From Polaromonas sp. (GTDB taxonomy: Bacteria > Pseudomonadota > Gammaproteobacteria > Burkholderiales > Burkholderiaceae_C), in NCBI GenBank assembly GCA_030654695.1, contig JAURWY010000011.1, positions 62,001-126,000 of the forward strand: 64,000 nucleotides of DNA. The letters run 5' to 3'. The position numbers and the translations under genes are program-made. Under the pieces are notes generated by a model. That model searched no databases, was not told the DNA's origin, and worked only from the letters and a program-made list of their open reading frames with translations. Numbering within the stretch: the stretch's first letter is position 1; each line of letters begins with the position of its first letter. Below, piece by piece: positions 25,868 to 34,620 of the stretch.

Positions 25868-26587
25868 CTACAGCGACGCTTGGTTCAAGCGTTCCGACAG
25901 CGCCGCAGCGCTTTCTTTGCGCTCGCTGTAGCGGTCGACCAGCCAAGGTGAGACGTCGCGCGTCAGCAGCGTGAACTTGACCAATTCTTCCATCACGTCC
26001 ACAACGCGGTCGTGGTACGCCGAGGGCTTCATCTGGCCGGCGTCGTCGAACTCCAGAAAGGCCTTGGCGATCGACGATTGATTGGGAATCGTCAGCATGC
26101 GCATCCAGCGACCGAGCACCCGCATCTGGTTCAATGCGTTGAAAGACTGCGAGCCGCCAGAGACTTGCATCAGCGCCAGCGTCTTGCCTTGAGTCGGCCG
26201 AACTGCACCGACGCTGAGCGGAATCCAGTCGATCTGTGCCTTCAAAATTCCCGTCATGGCGCCATGCCGCTCCGGAGAGCACCAGACCATGCCTTCAGCC
26301 CAGGCCGCGAGTTCGCGCAACTCCTGCACTTTAGGGTGCGACTCGGGCGCATCGTCTGGCAGCGGCAAACCGCTTGGCGAAAAAGTGCGCGTTTCAGCGC
26401 CCATGGCCCGTAACAGTCTTGCGGCTTCTTCGCTAGCGAGGCGGCTGTAAGAACGCTCGCGCACCGAGCCATAAAGCAGCAAGATGCGCGGTGGATGGGT
26501 CGCAGCGCCCGGCGCACCGGCACCCGTCTTGATCAATTCCGGCTTGACGAAGTGCGCAGTCTCCTGAGAGGTCGTGATAAGGGTCAT
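25868..26587 (-). CDS. arsH: ArsH, NADPH-dependent FMN oxidoreductase (organoarsenical oxidase)
   Basis: 239 residues of the flavodoxin-like ArsH family. The FMN phosphate loop is [25 protein letters not shown] (about 35-59), followed by [22 protein letters not shown] and [23 protein letters not shown], both diagnostic of ArsH. It oxidises trivalent methyl- or aryl-arsenicals to less toxic pentavalent forms in the cytoplasm. It diverges from arsR-acr3 across a 57-bp gap holding a palindromic operator, so ArsR probably controls both directions. Confidence 0.93.
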   Translation of the reverse strand: MTLITTSQETAHFVKPELIKTGAGAPGAATHPPRILLLYGSVRERSYSRLASEEAARLLRAMGAETRTFSPSGLPLPDDAPESHPKVQELRELAAWAEGMVWCSPERHGAMTGILKAQIDWIPLSVGAVRPTQGKTLALMQVSGGSQSFNALNQMRVLGRWMRMLTIPNQSSIAKAFLEFDDAGQMKPSAYHDRVVDVMEELVKFTLLTRDVSPWLVDRYSERKESAAALSERLNQASL

Positions 26588-26626
26588 GGATAGATTTTCT
26601 TTCGCCAGCTTGTTTTATTTCAACCT

Positions 26627-26642
26627 TTCAATTATATTTGAA
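26627..26642. promoter_or_regulatory. Probable ArsR operator
   Basis: The palindrome TTCAA-TTATAT-TTGAA ends 2 bp before the arsR ATG and lies between the divergent arsH and arsR genes. AT-rich inverted repeats with TTGAA-type arms are typical of ArsR/SmtB sites. A repressor bound here would also cover the place of the arsR ribosome site. Confidence 0.6.
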
Positions 26643-26644
26643 CA

Positions 26645-27001
26645 ATGAAAAAAACGCCACGAACATCGAGTACCAACACACTGGCTGAAGATTTGGCTGT
26701 GACGTCTTTGGCTGCACTGGCGCAGACACAACGACTGCGTGCCTTTCGGGCCTTGGTCGTGGCCGGGCCGTATGGATTGACGCCAGGCGTCATTGCTGAA
26801 CAGCTGGAGATGGCACCCAGCGCCCTGTCCTTTCACTTGAAGGAACTCTCACAGGCGGGTTTGGTGAGTAGCGAGGCACGCGGTCGAAATCTGATTTACC
26901 GCGCCGAGTTTGCACGCATGAACGCCTTGCTCGCCTACTTGACCGAGCACTGCTGTCAAGGCGAGAGTTGCGCGCTTGTGCCGACTCCAAACCAGAATTA
27001 A
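26645..27001 (+). CDS. arsR: Arsenic-responsive repressor ArsR
   Basis: 118 residues with a winged helix-turn-helix: [30 protein letters not shown], then [32 protein letters not shown]. It lacks the ELCVCDL-type arsenic site. Instead it has a cluster near the C-terminus, HCCQGESC, which resembles the three-cysteine As(III) site of the Acidithiobacillus ArsR type. It is 12 bp upstream of acr3 and divergent from arsH, with a palindrome over its start. It is expected to release DNA when arsenite binds. Confidence 0.92.
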   Translation: MKKTPRTSSTNTLAEDLAVTSLAALAQTQRLRAFRALVVAGPYGLTPGVIAEQLEMAPSALSFHLKELSQAGLVSSEARGRNLIYRAEFARMNALLAYLTEHCCQGESCALVPTPNQN

Positions 27002-27012
27002 AAGGATCATTG

Positions 27013-28071
27013 ATGGGTTTGTTTGAACGCTATTTAACACTCTGGGTCGCTCTCGGTATTGGCGCAGGCGTCGGGCTGGGCTTGTTGGCACCATCGGCAT
27101 TTCAGGCTATCGCAGGTCTTGAGTATGCGCAGGTCAATTTGGTGGTGGCCGTTTTTATCTGGGTCATGATTTACCCGATGATGATCCAGATCGACTGGTC
27201 AGCCGTGAAAGACGTTGGCAAAAAACCGCGCGGCTTGCTGCTCACGCTGGTGGTCAACTGGCTCATCAAACCATTCACCATGGCGCTGCTAGCGGTGCTA
27301 TTTTTCAAATACATTTTTGCACCGTGGGTTGACCCGCAGTCCGCCGCTGAATACATCGCCGGCATGATCTTGCTCGGCGTGGCACCCTGCACCGCCATGG
27401 TTTTTGTGTGGAGCACATTGGTCAAGGGCGACGCCAACTACACGCTGGTGCAAGTCAGCATCAACGACCTGATCATGGTGGTGGCCTTCGCCCCGATTGC
27501 GGCCTTTTTGCTGGGCGTCACCGACATCACTGTGCCGTGGGAAACACTGGTGCTGTCAACGCTGCTCTACGTGGTGCTGCCGCTGGCCGCGGGCATGGCG
27601 ACCCGCCACGTGCTGCTGAAAAAATCTGACCACGCCGTCGCTGCATTTGTGGCGCAGCTCAAGCCTTGGTCGATCATCGGCCTGCTCGGCACGGTCGTAT
27701 TGCTCTTTGGATTTCAAGCCGGCACCATCGTCGCCAAGCCGCTAGTCATCGCCATGATCGCGGTGCCGCTGATCCTTCAGAGTTATGGTATTTTCGCCAT
27801 CAGCTTTGTCGGCGCCAAAGCTTTGCGTTTGCCACACGACATTGCAGGACCGGCCTGCCTGATCGGCACCTCGAACTTTTTTGAGTTGGCGGTCGCGGTG
27901 GCTATCTCGCTGTTCGGCCTGAACTCTGGCGCAGCACTCGCCACCGTGGTGGGTGTGCTGGTCGAGGTGCCGGTGATGCTGTCGCTGGTGGCCATCATCA
28001 ACCGCACGCAGCATTGGTTTCCTGGGCCTGTTGAGACAACCGATACGAAAAGTGATCAAGAACGTGTGTAG
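27013..28071 (+). CDS. acr3: Arsenite efflux transporter Acr3
   Basis: 352 residues with about ten membrane segments. Family landmarks are [50 protein letters not shown] containing the conserved Cys required for arsenite transport, and the late [19 protein letters not shown]. It starts at the ATG at 27013 with AAAGGATC upstream; the frame is open earlier only through arsR. It pumps the arsenite made by ArsC. The C-terminal tail after residue 330 is short and polar. Confidence 0.95.
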   Translation: MGLFERYLTLWVALGIGAGVGLGLLAPSAFQAIAGLEYAQVNLVVAVFIWVMIYPMMIQIDWSAVKDVGKKPRGLLLTLVVNWLIKPFTMALLAVLFFKYIFAPWVDPQSAAEYIAGMILLGVAPCTAMVFVWSTLVKGDANYTLVQVSINDLIMVVAFAPIAAFLLGVTDITVPWETLVLSTLLYVVLPLAAGMATRHVLLKKSDHAVAAFVAQLKPWSIIGLLGTVVLLFGFQAGTIVAKPLVIAMIAVPLILQSYGIFAISFVGAKALRLPHDIAGPACLIGTSNFFELAVAVAISLFGLNSGAALATVVGVLVEVPVMLSLVAIINRTQHWFPGPVETTDTKSDQERV

Positions 28072-28177
28072 TCCAGCCTCCACGACTCAAACAGCCTAAT
28101 AGTCCTGCATTTGGTTGGCACCTTCATGGATCGGTAGACAAAATTAAACTGCCCGGACTCTACAAAAACTGATGTTC

Positions 28178-28612
28178 TCAGGCATTTTCTCGGCCTGAGC
28201 GAACCCATGAATAACGATGAATATCAGATCGTAATTTCCAGCCTTGGCTTGCCCAATAGGCTGGCGCCAATGCGTTTGTCTTTAAGACATCAAGATGGCT
28301 CTTAAGAATGTCCAAAGACTCCAGCTTAATGAGACAGCTTTCGACCAGTGCCTTGGCGATTCCTTTGCGACGATGCACCGGCAGCACGATGAGATGCTGC
28401 AAGTAACCTCGGCGTCCATCGTGGCCAGACATGATGCAGCCTACGATTTGCGAATCAATTTCGCAAACAAAGCTCAAGTCGGGATTGCGTTGCAGATATT
28501 GACTTGTCGACTCACGCGAATCGGTATCGCGGAATGAGACCCCCGGCGTCTGCTTCATTAAATCGACCACGGCGTCGTAGTCATCGATGGTCATGGCCCT
28601 GAAAGTGTGCAT
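28178..28612 (-). CDS. GNAT family N-acetyltransferase
   Basis: 144 residues from the ATG at 28612; a longer frame upstream lacks the family pattern. The acetyl-CoA site is visible as LQHLIVLPVHRRKGIAKALVESCL (about 72-95), with the usual beta-alpha organisation around it (FVCEIDSQIVGCIMSGHDGRRGYLQ). The substrate is unknown. It lies alone between acr3 and the phytase-like gene, convergent with acr3 after a 106-bp gap in which I see nothing distinct. Its ribosome site is weak. Some ars clusters carry GNAT proteins such as ArsN, but there is no specific evidence that this is one. Confidence 0.82.
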   Translation of the reverse strand: MHTFRAMTIDDYDAVVDLMKQTPGVSFRDTDSRESTSQYLQRNPDLSFVCEIDSQIVGCIMSGHDGRRGYLQHLIVLPVHRRKGIAKALVESCLIKLESLDILKSHLDVLKTNALAPAYWASQGWKLRSDIHRYSWVRSGRENA

Positions 28613-28716
28613 AAATAGTTGAGTTCGCAAGTAGCGGAATTTGAATACCGAACGTTCATGAGGCATCGCGGCACAAGGGATAGAAAGGCGCGACCCCCGC
28701 TACCCCTTGAAGAAGA

Positions 28717-30075
28717 TCAGCGCGCTTTCAAAAATTCGCCCACTTCAAGCAAGATCAGCTCGTTGTCGTCCGCCTTGTTCGGCATACGGCTGCTCGAAAA
28801 CGGCAGGTTGTTGTCGTTGCCCACGACGATGTGATGGGCATCAACGATGTCGACGTTTTCAATCGTGAAAAACGGAAAGGTCAACACGCCATTTGTCAGC
28901 GGTTTGCGTGCCCGCTTGTGGGGATCTGCAATCGCCATCAGGTCGATGTAGCCGATTTTTCGCACCGGGCTGTTCACATTGGCTTCGGTCAACTCAATCT
29001 TGTAGACACGCTTGAACTTGGCCAGGTCATGAAAACAATCCGTGCGTTTTTGGGCTTCAGGGCACGCTTTGTCGGCAGTCCCTTCGCCGTTGTCCCGCTC
29101 AATGATCAGGCCGGTGGTGGCATCGATCATGTTGAAGTCGCCAATGGCGTGGTGGTTGGCGTCCAGTACATATTTCCAATGACGGCCAGTCCACTTTTCG
29201 GTCTTCACGTCAAACTCAAGAACACGCAGGTACTGCTTGCCGTCCAACGTCTCGGGGGCGTTGCTCGCCTCGTCCCACAATGCCCCCTCAAGCAAGGGAT
29301 ACAACTTGCTGCCGTCGCTGGAAGCGGCCATGCCCTCAAAGCCTTTGGAACGACGCGACTGGAACTTCACAGCAACATTAGGCGCAGACGGCGTCAACAC
29401 CGCAGGATGGTCAGGCGAGCGAACCACCTTGCCGTCAACCTGAGTTTCAAAAACAGCCAAGACCTTGCCCTTCAGGTCGGTTTTGATCAAGTACGGTCCA
29501 AACTCGTCGCCAATCCACAGCGCGCCACCAGCGATCTGGAAACTCTCGGTGTCAAAGTCGGAACCCGTCAAGTAGCGTTTCTTGCTGCCTTCGTGAACGA
29601 TGCGAAAAGGCACTTGGCGTTCTGGGTCGTGCAAGAACACCGTCTCCAGGCGCTTGAGATGACCCGACTTGAAGTCAACGCTGTAGCGGTTCAGGTACAG
29701 CATGAAGTCCGGCGAATTGGCTTTTGAGCCCGCGCCGTTGTCGGTCAGCAGCCAGTAGCTGCCATCGGCCATGCGCTTGATGCCCGAGTGTCCCTGCACC
29801 GGCTGGCCTTTAAAGGGCAAGAAAACGCCGGTCGGACGGCCTGCAGACAGCCCCTCCACACTGCCGATTTTCTCGACCCGTTGGCCGGTGGTGAATTTCC
29901 CACTCACCCGCAGATCAGCCGGCGCATCTTTCGGCGCCGCGATCATGGTTTGAGCCGGCAATAGAGCGTGACCGCTGAGTGTGGCCGGAAAGGCGGTTTG
30001 AGATGCTGCCAGCAAGGGCGTGGCGCTCAGAGCAATCAGGAAAAGTGCACGTTGAATGGAAATGCAAGACATCAT
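28717..30075 (-). CDS. Secreted phytase-like esterase (esterase-like activity of phytase domain)
   Basis: 452 residues with a signal peptide (RALFLIALSATPLLAASQT). The mature part has the Phytase-like beta-propeller pattern: RMADGSYWLLTDNGAGSKANSPDFMLYLNRY, IGDEFGPYLIKTD, FEGMAASSDGSKLYPLLEGALWD and FNMIDATTGLIIERDNGEGTAD. The start is taken at the ATG at 30075; the frame also begins with a TTG one codon earlier. A Pho-box pair lies about 71-88 bp upstream. Members of this family hydrolyse phosphate esters or lack a tested activity. Periplasmic or secreted phosphorus scavenging fits the surroundings, but the substrate is not established. Confidence 0.85.
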   Translation of the reverse strand: MMSCISIQRALFLIALSATPLLAASQTAFPATLSGHALLPAQTMIAAPKDAPADLRVSGKFTTGQRVEKIGSVEGLSAGRPTGVFLPFKGQPVQGHSGIKRMADGSYWLLTDNGAGSKANSPDFMLYLNRYSVDFKSGHLKRLETVFLHDPERQVPFRIVHEGSKKRYLTGSDFDTESFQIAGGALWIGDEFGPYLIKTDLKGKVLAVFETQVDGKVVRSPDHPAVLTPSAPNVAVKFQSRRSKGFEGMAASSDGSKLYPLLEGALWDEASNAPETLDGKQYLRVLEFDVKTEKWTGRHWKYVLDANHHAIGDFNMIDATTGLIIERDNGEGTADKACPEAQKRTDCFHDLAKFKRVYKIELTEANVNSPVRKIGYIDLMAIADPHKRARKPLTNGVLTFPFFTIENVDIVDAHHIVVGNDNNLPFSSSRMPNKADDNELILLEVGEFLKAR

Positions 30076-30145
30076 CAAAGACCCTTGTTAAAATCGGTGG
30101 ATACTGAACATTGGCGTTCAGCGTGGGCCAGTTTGCTGTTCTAGC

Positions 30146-30163
30146 TTGACAGTGTCATGTCAA
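30146..30163 (-). promoter_or_regulatory. Pho box upstream of the phytase-like gene
   Basis: Minus-strand TTGACAT, four bases, CTGTCAA: two repeats at an 11-bp pitch, facing the secreted phytase-like gene. The site is also nearly palindromic. Confidence 0.55.
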
Positions 30164-30251
30164 CCGCTGGACCGTGACAACTCAATTCTGGCGCTCTTGG
30201 CGGTGCCGGCCTAAAGCACAGCCGTGCTTGGCCGCTAATTTTTTGGCGATC

Positions 30252-30842
30252 CTAGGACTTTGCATCTGCACTCATACTCAGTTGCAGAACCGTGACCTTG
30301 AGAGAGTCGGTGATGCGTTCAACGCGTTCCTGGAAGAGATTGAAGAACATCAAACCCACTACGGCAATACCGATTCCCAAAGCAGTTGCATACAAGGCAG
30401 TACCAATACCGGAACTGACCCCCGCAGGGTCTGACATACCGGATTGTGCGAGGCTGTAAAAAGTATCCACAATGCCAAGGATGGTCCCCAGCAGACCTAG
30501 CAGCGGCGCAGCGGTAACGATGGTGTCAAGCATCCACAGGTGACGCTGCAGCTTCTCCTTGGCTGCGATCAACGCAGCGTCGCCCGCAGCCTCAAGATCA
30601 CTCCCGGCAAAACGCTGGCGTGCTTGCACCAGGTTTTGCACGAGTTCACTGGCCACGCTTGTCTTTTCCTTGAGTGCCAGTTCCAAGCATTCGGCCGGAC
30701 CCTGGGCAGCTTGTTTAGCGAGGGCAACTGCCTTCTTTTTGTTGAACATAAAGAAGATCGAGCGCTCGACGATCACAAACACCGCCAAGGCCGCCGCACC
30801 ATACATGATGTAAAAACTGATGTCGTGCAAAAAATCCTGCAT
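30252..30842 (-). CDS. exbB: ExbB-type proton channel protein (MotA/TolQ/ExbB)
   Basis: 196 residues with three membrane segments: one at 11-33, and a pair around 110-130 and 145-175. The family motif TAAPLLGLLGTILGIVDTFYSLAQSG is followed by IGTALYATALGIGIAVVGL. With ExbD it forms the inner-membrane proton channel that energises TonB. It is the last gene of the leftward exbD-tonB-receptor-exbB unit, an order in which exbB and exbD are separated by the receptor. Confidence 0.92.
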   Translation of the reverse strand: MQDFLHDISFYIMYGAAALAVFVIVERSIFFMFNKKKAVALAKQAAQGPAECLELALKEKTSVASELVQNLVQARQRFAGSDLEAAGDAALIAAKEKLQRHLWMLDTIVTAAPLLGLLGTILGIVDTFYSLAQSGMSDPAGVSSGIGTALYATALGIGIAVVGLMFFNLFQERVERITDSLKVTVLQLSMSADAKS

Positions 30843-30853
30843 GGGTGAAATCC

Positions 30854-33280
30854 TTAAAAATCGGTGCTGAGCGTCACGCTGACGAAACGTGGAGCGCCAA
30901 CATAGTAGGTTGGGAGGCCCGAACCTGACTTAGTAGCGTCAACCGTGGTTGTGATGCTGGACCCGCTGCCTTGATTCAGCGCAAGGTAGCGCTTGTCAAA
31001 AATATTGGACATGTTCAGGCGCAGCGTTGTGTTCTTAAAAAATGTAGAAGACGCCAGCCGGTAGGCCGCATTCAGATTGAATGTGGTGTAGCCCGGTATT
31101 TGCTCGTCGTTCATCAGCGTTGAGTACACACGGCTGGTGTATTTTCCAGACAATGCCACTAAATAGGGACCGCTGCCGTACTGCACCGATGCGGCCAACA
31201 TAGCGGAAGGCATGTCAGGCAGCTTCTTACCCGTTGTCGCAAGAGTGGAGCTCGCAGCATTTCTGTAGTCGCTCTGTAGCTTGCTGTCGTTGAGTGTCAG
31301 AGAACTGTAGTAACTCAGGCCGCCGATTGGCTTGGTGCCAATTTCAGCCTCAATGCCTCGCATTTGAACATCGCCAACGTTGTAGTCACGGTTGCTGGCT
31401 GTGATCGGATCGTAGGAGGTTGCGATCCGGTTATTGAAGTTCGTGTTGAACAACGTGGCGGATGCATTGAATGTCTCGCCCGTGTAACGCAGACCGCCTT
31501 CTGTACTCAAAGAGGTTTCTTTTTGCACTGAGTCATTGATGTTTAAGCTGTTGCCGGTCAGTACTCCATTAGCAATTGTGCCGCCTGCGACCGCTGCGCT
31601 CAATGCAAAATTCGACGGTGCACGCATGTTCTTTGTCACGTTTCCAAACACTTGAAATCTGTCGTCGATCTTGAACCGGCCACCCAAGCTAGGCAAAACA
31701 TCGTCGTAAGTGCGTTTTACGTTGTAGCTCGCGCCGCTTGCAAAGCCTTCGCTGGCGTTGTTGGTGAAGTCGCGCTTGATGCTTGGCATGCGGACTGCAG
31801 GCGTGAGGTCAAGGCGCCCATTCATCAGCGAAATCGTGTCCTGAGCAAACAGTGAGGTGGCCTTATTAATGGTCAGCCAATCCCGGTTTTGATACAGCGT
31901 GCCGTCGGCCCGTTTCAGTAATTCAGCCGAGTTTCTCAGCCATATGTCAGTGATATTGCCGCTGTTGTTGACCGTGGTGGCCGGTGCAGTCTGGCGGTGC
32001 TCTGCACGCTCCATCCAGTAGCCTGCAAGCACGCGATGGTTGTCAAAATTCCAGTTGGCTTTGAAGGTGATGCCTGGACGGCTGGTATCTGTGACGCTAC
32101 CGCGGTAAACGCCTACGGTGTCCAGTGTGTCGCCGTCCTTATTGATATCCCTGATGCCGCCGCCGAGCCTGTTGCCGCCTGAAGTTTCCCCGACCGTTGT
32201 TTGTTGAACGCCACCAGTACCGTAGCCACTCCAGTAGTACGGCTCGGCAGACAACGTCAGCGCATTGTTGACCTTGGTTGCCAGGCGCGTTGTGATGAGG
32301 TAATTTTCAAAGGGGTTGAGTGCGTATCCGTAGAAAGGCATGACAGTTCTAACTGGCTGCGACGTACTGTATGACGAGGTGCCGAAATTTGCAGTGCTGG
32401 AATCAGACTGCGCGCCAGCGCCAGGTGCTACATGTTGTGGAACGGCGCCTGAGTAATCGAAATTTGGACCCTTCGCAGCGTATTCAGCTTTGGTCAAAGA
32501 CAGGAAGTTGTTGTTCACGGCTTTGTTGTAAAGCAAGCTACCGCTGAAGGAAGTATCCGGAGTCAGGTTCCAGGCCCAGCCCGCGTCAATGTGCTCTCTG
32601 TCAGCGCCGCCTTGGCCCTTCCACTTGTCTGCTGTCGTCTTCGAAGCTGAGACGAAAGCTTTGAAATCGCCAAGCTTGCCTGTATCGATACGCACAAAGG
32701 AACGCGACAAATTATTTTGTCCCACGGTTTGTGAAACGCGACCGCGCCTGACGTCTGCCGGCTCGCAAGTGACCATGCCGACGTTGCCACCTGAGGCACC
32801 CACGTGAGGAGATTCGGTGTCTGCAGATCCTTGTGTGACAAAAATTTCGCACAGGTTTTCTGTGTCGGTGTATTCCTGTGGGTAAACAGCGAAATTACCT
32901 GAGTCATTGACCGGCGCGCCATTGATGGTGAAACCCAACTGATCGCTATTGAAGCCGCGGACCTTCAGCTGACCACCAAACAGGCCCGTGGCATCAACGT
33001 TGTAAGAGCTAACACCAGGTGCAAGTTCAAGCAATTGAAAGGGGTTGCTAGTCGGCGCCACTTTTTCCATGGCGGCTCGCGTGATGGTGCTTTTACCTTT
33101 GCTGGATTCTTCTTCAATCATCAAGCCGTTACCTAGCTTATCGCCCTCGCCTGTCACACTCACTGTTCCCACATTGGTGCTGTTTTGAGCCAGTGCGCTA
33201 GGCACTAAGCCGATAGCCAACAAGGCAAGCATGATCGCATGCGGTCGCAGGTTCAAAGATTTTTTGATCAAGGTCATCAT
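30854..33280 (-). CDS. TonB-dependent outer-membrane receptor
   Basis: 808 residues. A signal peptide (MLALLAIGLVPSALAQ) is followed by a plug domain (STITRAAMEKVAPTSNPFQLLELAPGV, then LKVRGFNSDQLGFTINGAPVND) and a 22-strand barrel ending in the aromatic terminal residue F (VSVTLSTDF). The pair of cysteines in the plug (ENLCEIF and GMVTCEP) could form a disulphide. It is 17 bp downstream of tonB and 11 bp upstream of exbB, so it carries its own energising machinery. The ligand is unknown; the Pho-type site before exbD and the flanking phosphatases suggest a phosphorus compound. Confidence 0.92.
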   Translation of the reverse strand: MMTLIKKSLNLRPHAIMLALLAIGLVPSALAQNSTNVGTVSVTGEGDKLGNGLMIEEESSKGKSTITRAAMEKVAPTSNPFQLLELAPGVSSYNVDATGLFGGQLKVRGFNSDQLGFTINGAPVNDSGNFAVYPQEYTDTENLCEIFVTQGSADTESPHVGASGGNVGMVTCEPADVRRGRVSQTVGQNNLSRSFVRIDTGKLGDFKAFVSASKTTADKWKGQGGADREHIDAGWAWNLTPDTSFSGSLLYNKAVNNNFLSLTKAEYAAKGPNFDYSGAVPQHVAPGAGAQSDSSTANFGTSSYSTSQPVRTVMPFYGYALNPFENYLITTRLATKVNNALTLSAEPYYWSGYGTGGVQQTTVGETSGGNRLGGGIRDINKDGDTLDTVGVYRGSVTDTSRPGITFKANWNFDNHRVLAGYWMERAEHRQTAPATTVNNSGNITDIWLRNSAELLKRADGTLYQNRDWLTINKATSLFAQDTISLMNGRLDLTPAVRMPSIKRDFTNNASEGFASGASYNVKRTYDDVLPSLGGRFKIDDRFQVFGNVTKNMRAPSNFALSAAVAGGTIANGVLTGNSLNINDSVQKETSLSTEGGLRYTGETFNASATLFNTNFNNRIATSYDPITASNRDYNVGDVQMRGIEAEIGTKPIGGLSYYSSLTLNDSKLQSDYRNAASSTLATTGKKLPDMPSAMLAASVQYGSGPYLVALSGKYTSRVYSTLMNDEQIPGYTTFNLNAAYRLASSTFFKNTTLRLNMSNIFDKRYLALNQGSGSSITTTVDATKSGSGLPTYYVGAPRFVSVTLSTDF

Positions 33281-33297
33281 TTACTCCAAGTTAAAAA

Positions 33298-34029
33298 TTA
33301 CTCTGTGGTTTTGAGTTCGTAGCTAAGGTGGGCAGAAAAACGGTGCATATCGGCACTCGCAAAAACACCCTCCGGGTAAACGGGGAAATTGCCGGTGCGC
33401 ACTGTTTTGAGTGCTTCAGAGTCAAGCAATGAAGAGTTCGAACTTTTTTCAATCCCAGCGGCGAGCACCCGCCCCGCACGTGACAAGTCAAACCAGACCG
33501 TGACGGTGCCGGAGGGTCGTGTCTGACGCGCTTCCCGGCTCGATGGGTAGCGTTTGATGGATTCGAGGTAACGCAAAATTTGAGCTTCGTAGCGCTCCGT
33601 CTGAACCACCGTTTGCGTCACTGCTGGCGGTGGTGCTTGGCGAAGCGGTTCGGCCATCTTGGTCGGCACGACCTGTGGCGTAGCTACTGGGCTGACCGCT
33701 GCGCTCGGCGCAGCTTCTGTCGAAACAGCTTTTGAGACCAAGGAGGCGACGACCGACGTGGGACTTGGCGCATCGGCTTTGACGGACGATTGACTGGGTG
33801 CAGGCAGGGCTGCGATGGGGGGAGGTCTGACGCTGGTCACCGGTTTCGGCTGCACCGGGACAACTTTTTTTTCAGGCTCCGGCTCGCTCAATTGCAGAAG
33901 GGTCACTTCGGCTGCCGCAATGATGGTTTTTTCCATCACGGGTGCAGCCAGTGCCAGCAGCACGGTACCAAGCATCAGTGCAGCACTTGCCGCACCAATC
34001 AAGTCGCGCTGTCTGTAAATAGTTTGCAT
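33298..34029 (-). CDS. tonB: TonB energy-transducing protein
   Basis: 243 residues from the ATG at 34029; an in-frame TTG at 34044 directly after the exbD stop is possible. One N-terminal membrane anchor (ASAALMLGTVLLALAAPV), a Pro/Ala/Val-rich periplasmic linker (KKVVPVQPKPVTSVRPPPIAALPAP), and a C-terminal TonB domain (ILRYLESIKRYPSSREARQTRPSGTVTVWFDLSRAGRVLAAGIEKSS) are visible. It links the ExbBD motor to the receptor. It lies between exbD and the receptor gene in the same operon. Confidence 0.88.
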   Translation of the reverse strand: MQTIYRQRDLIGAASAALMLGTVLLALAAPVMEKTIIAAAEVTLLQLSEPEPEKKVVPVQPKPVTSVRPPPIAALPAPSQSSVKADAPSPTSVVASLVSKAVSTEAAPSAAVSPVATPQVVPTKMAEPLRQAPPPAVTQTVVQTERYEAQILRYLESIKRYPSSREARQTRPSGTVTVWFDLSRAGRVLAAGIEKSSNSSLLDSEALKTVRTGNFPVYPEGVFASADMHRFSAHLSYELKTTE

Positions 34030-34044
34030 GAGTCGCGACGCCAA

Positions 34045-34455
34045 TCAGCGTTTTCGGGCAGCAATGGATAAGTTGTCAAACCCACTCGCTTTGAGTGAAT
34101 CCATCACGTCTATCAAGCGCTGCAGTTCGACCGACTCATCGCCATTGATCAAGACAGAAAGCATGCGGCCGCTGCTCAAGCGTTTGGCTTCAAGCTTGCC
34201 TGCCAGCGCGCTCAATGTCGTTGATTCACCTTCAACTTGAATGCCCTCGCCTTTAGGCAGTGTGATCACAACGCGCAGTGGCGGATGATCTTCTTTAGCC
34301 TGCGAAGATTGCGGAAGTTTGGTTTTTAGACCCAGCGCAGGAATGACATTGAGACTGATGAGTACAAAAAAGACCAGTAGAAACATCATCACATCAATCA
34401 TCGGAATGATTTCGATGCGGGCTTTTTTAATCGGTGCGTCAGGCCAACGGCTCAT
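34045..34455 (-). CDS. exbD: ExbD-type biopolymer transport protein
   Basis: 136 residues with one membrane segment carrying the conserved acidic residue: IEIIPMIDVMMFLLVFFVLISL (Asp in IDVMM). The periplasmic part is a short ExbD/TolR domain (RVVITLPKGEGIQVEG, VLINGDESVELQRLIDVMDSLKASGFDNLSIA). It is the first gene of the operon; Pho-type repeats lie 45-84 bp upstream. The ATG at 34455 follows an AT-rich leader. Confidence 0.92.
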   Translation of the reverse strand: MSRWPDAPIKKARIEIIPMIDVMMFLLVFFVLISLNVIPALGLKTKLPQSSQAKEDHPPLRVVITLPKGEGIQVEGESTTLSALAGKLEAKRLSSGRMLSVLINGDESVELQRLIDVMDSLKASGFDNLSIAARKR

Positions 34456-34499
34456 TTCGTTTCTTACATGTTAATTTATGTAAATGTTAAAAACAAAAA

Positions 34500-34539
34500 G
34501 TTACGAAGCTATGACGGTTTGACTTAATTTCTGTGACTT
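34500..34539 (-). promoter_or_regulatory. Pho-box-like array upstream of exbD-tonB-receptor-exbB
   Basis: Minus-strand AAGTCAC, then an unmatched unit, then CCGTCAT and TCGTAAC at an 11-bp pitch. Three of four units match. The last pair closely resembles the TTGTCAT/TTGTTAC pair before the second glycosyltransferase. Confidence 0.45.
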
Positions 34540-34620
34540 GCTCTGTATTTGAGTGTTGCTACTGCCTAAAATTGTGTAGCAGGCAGAGCCTGCTTTTCTG
34601 CTGGGAATTTATCTTTCACG

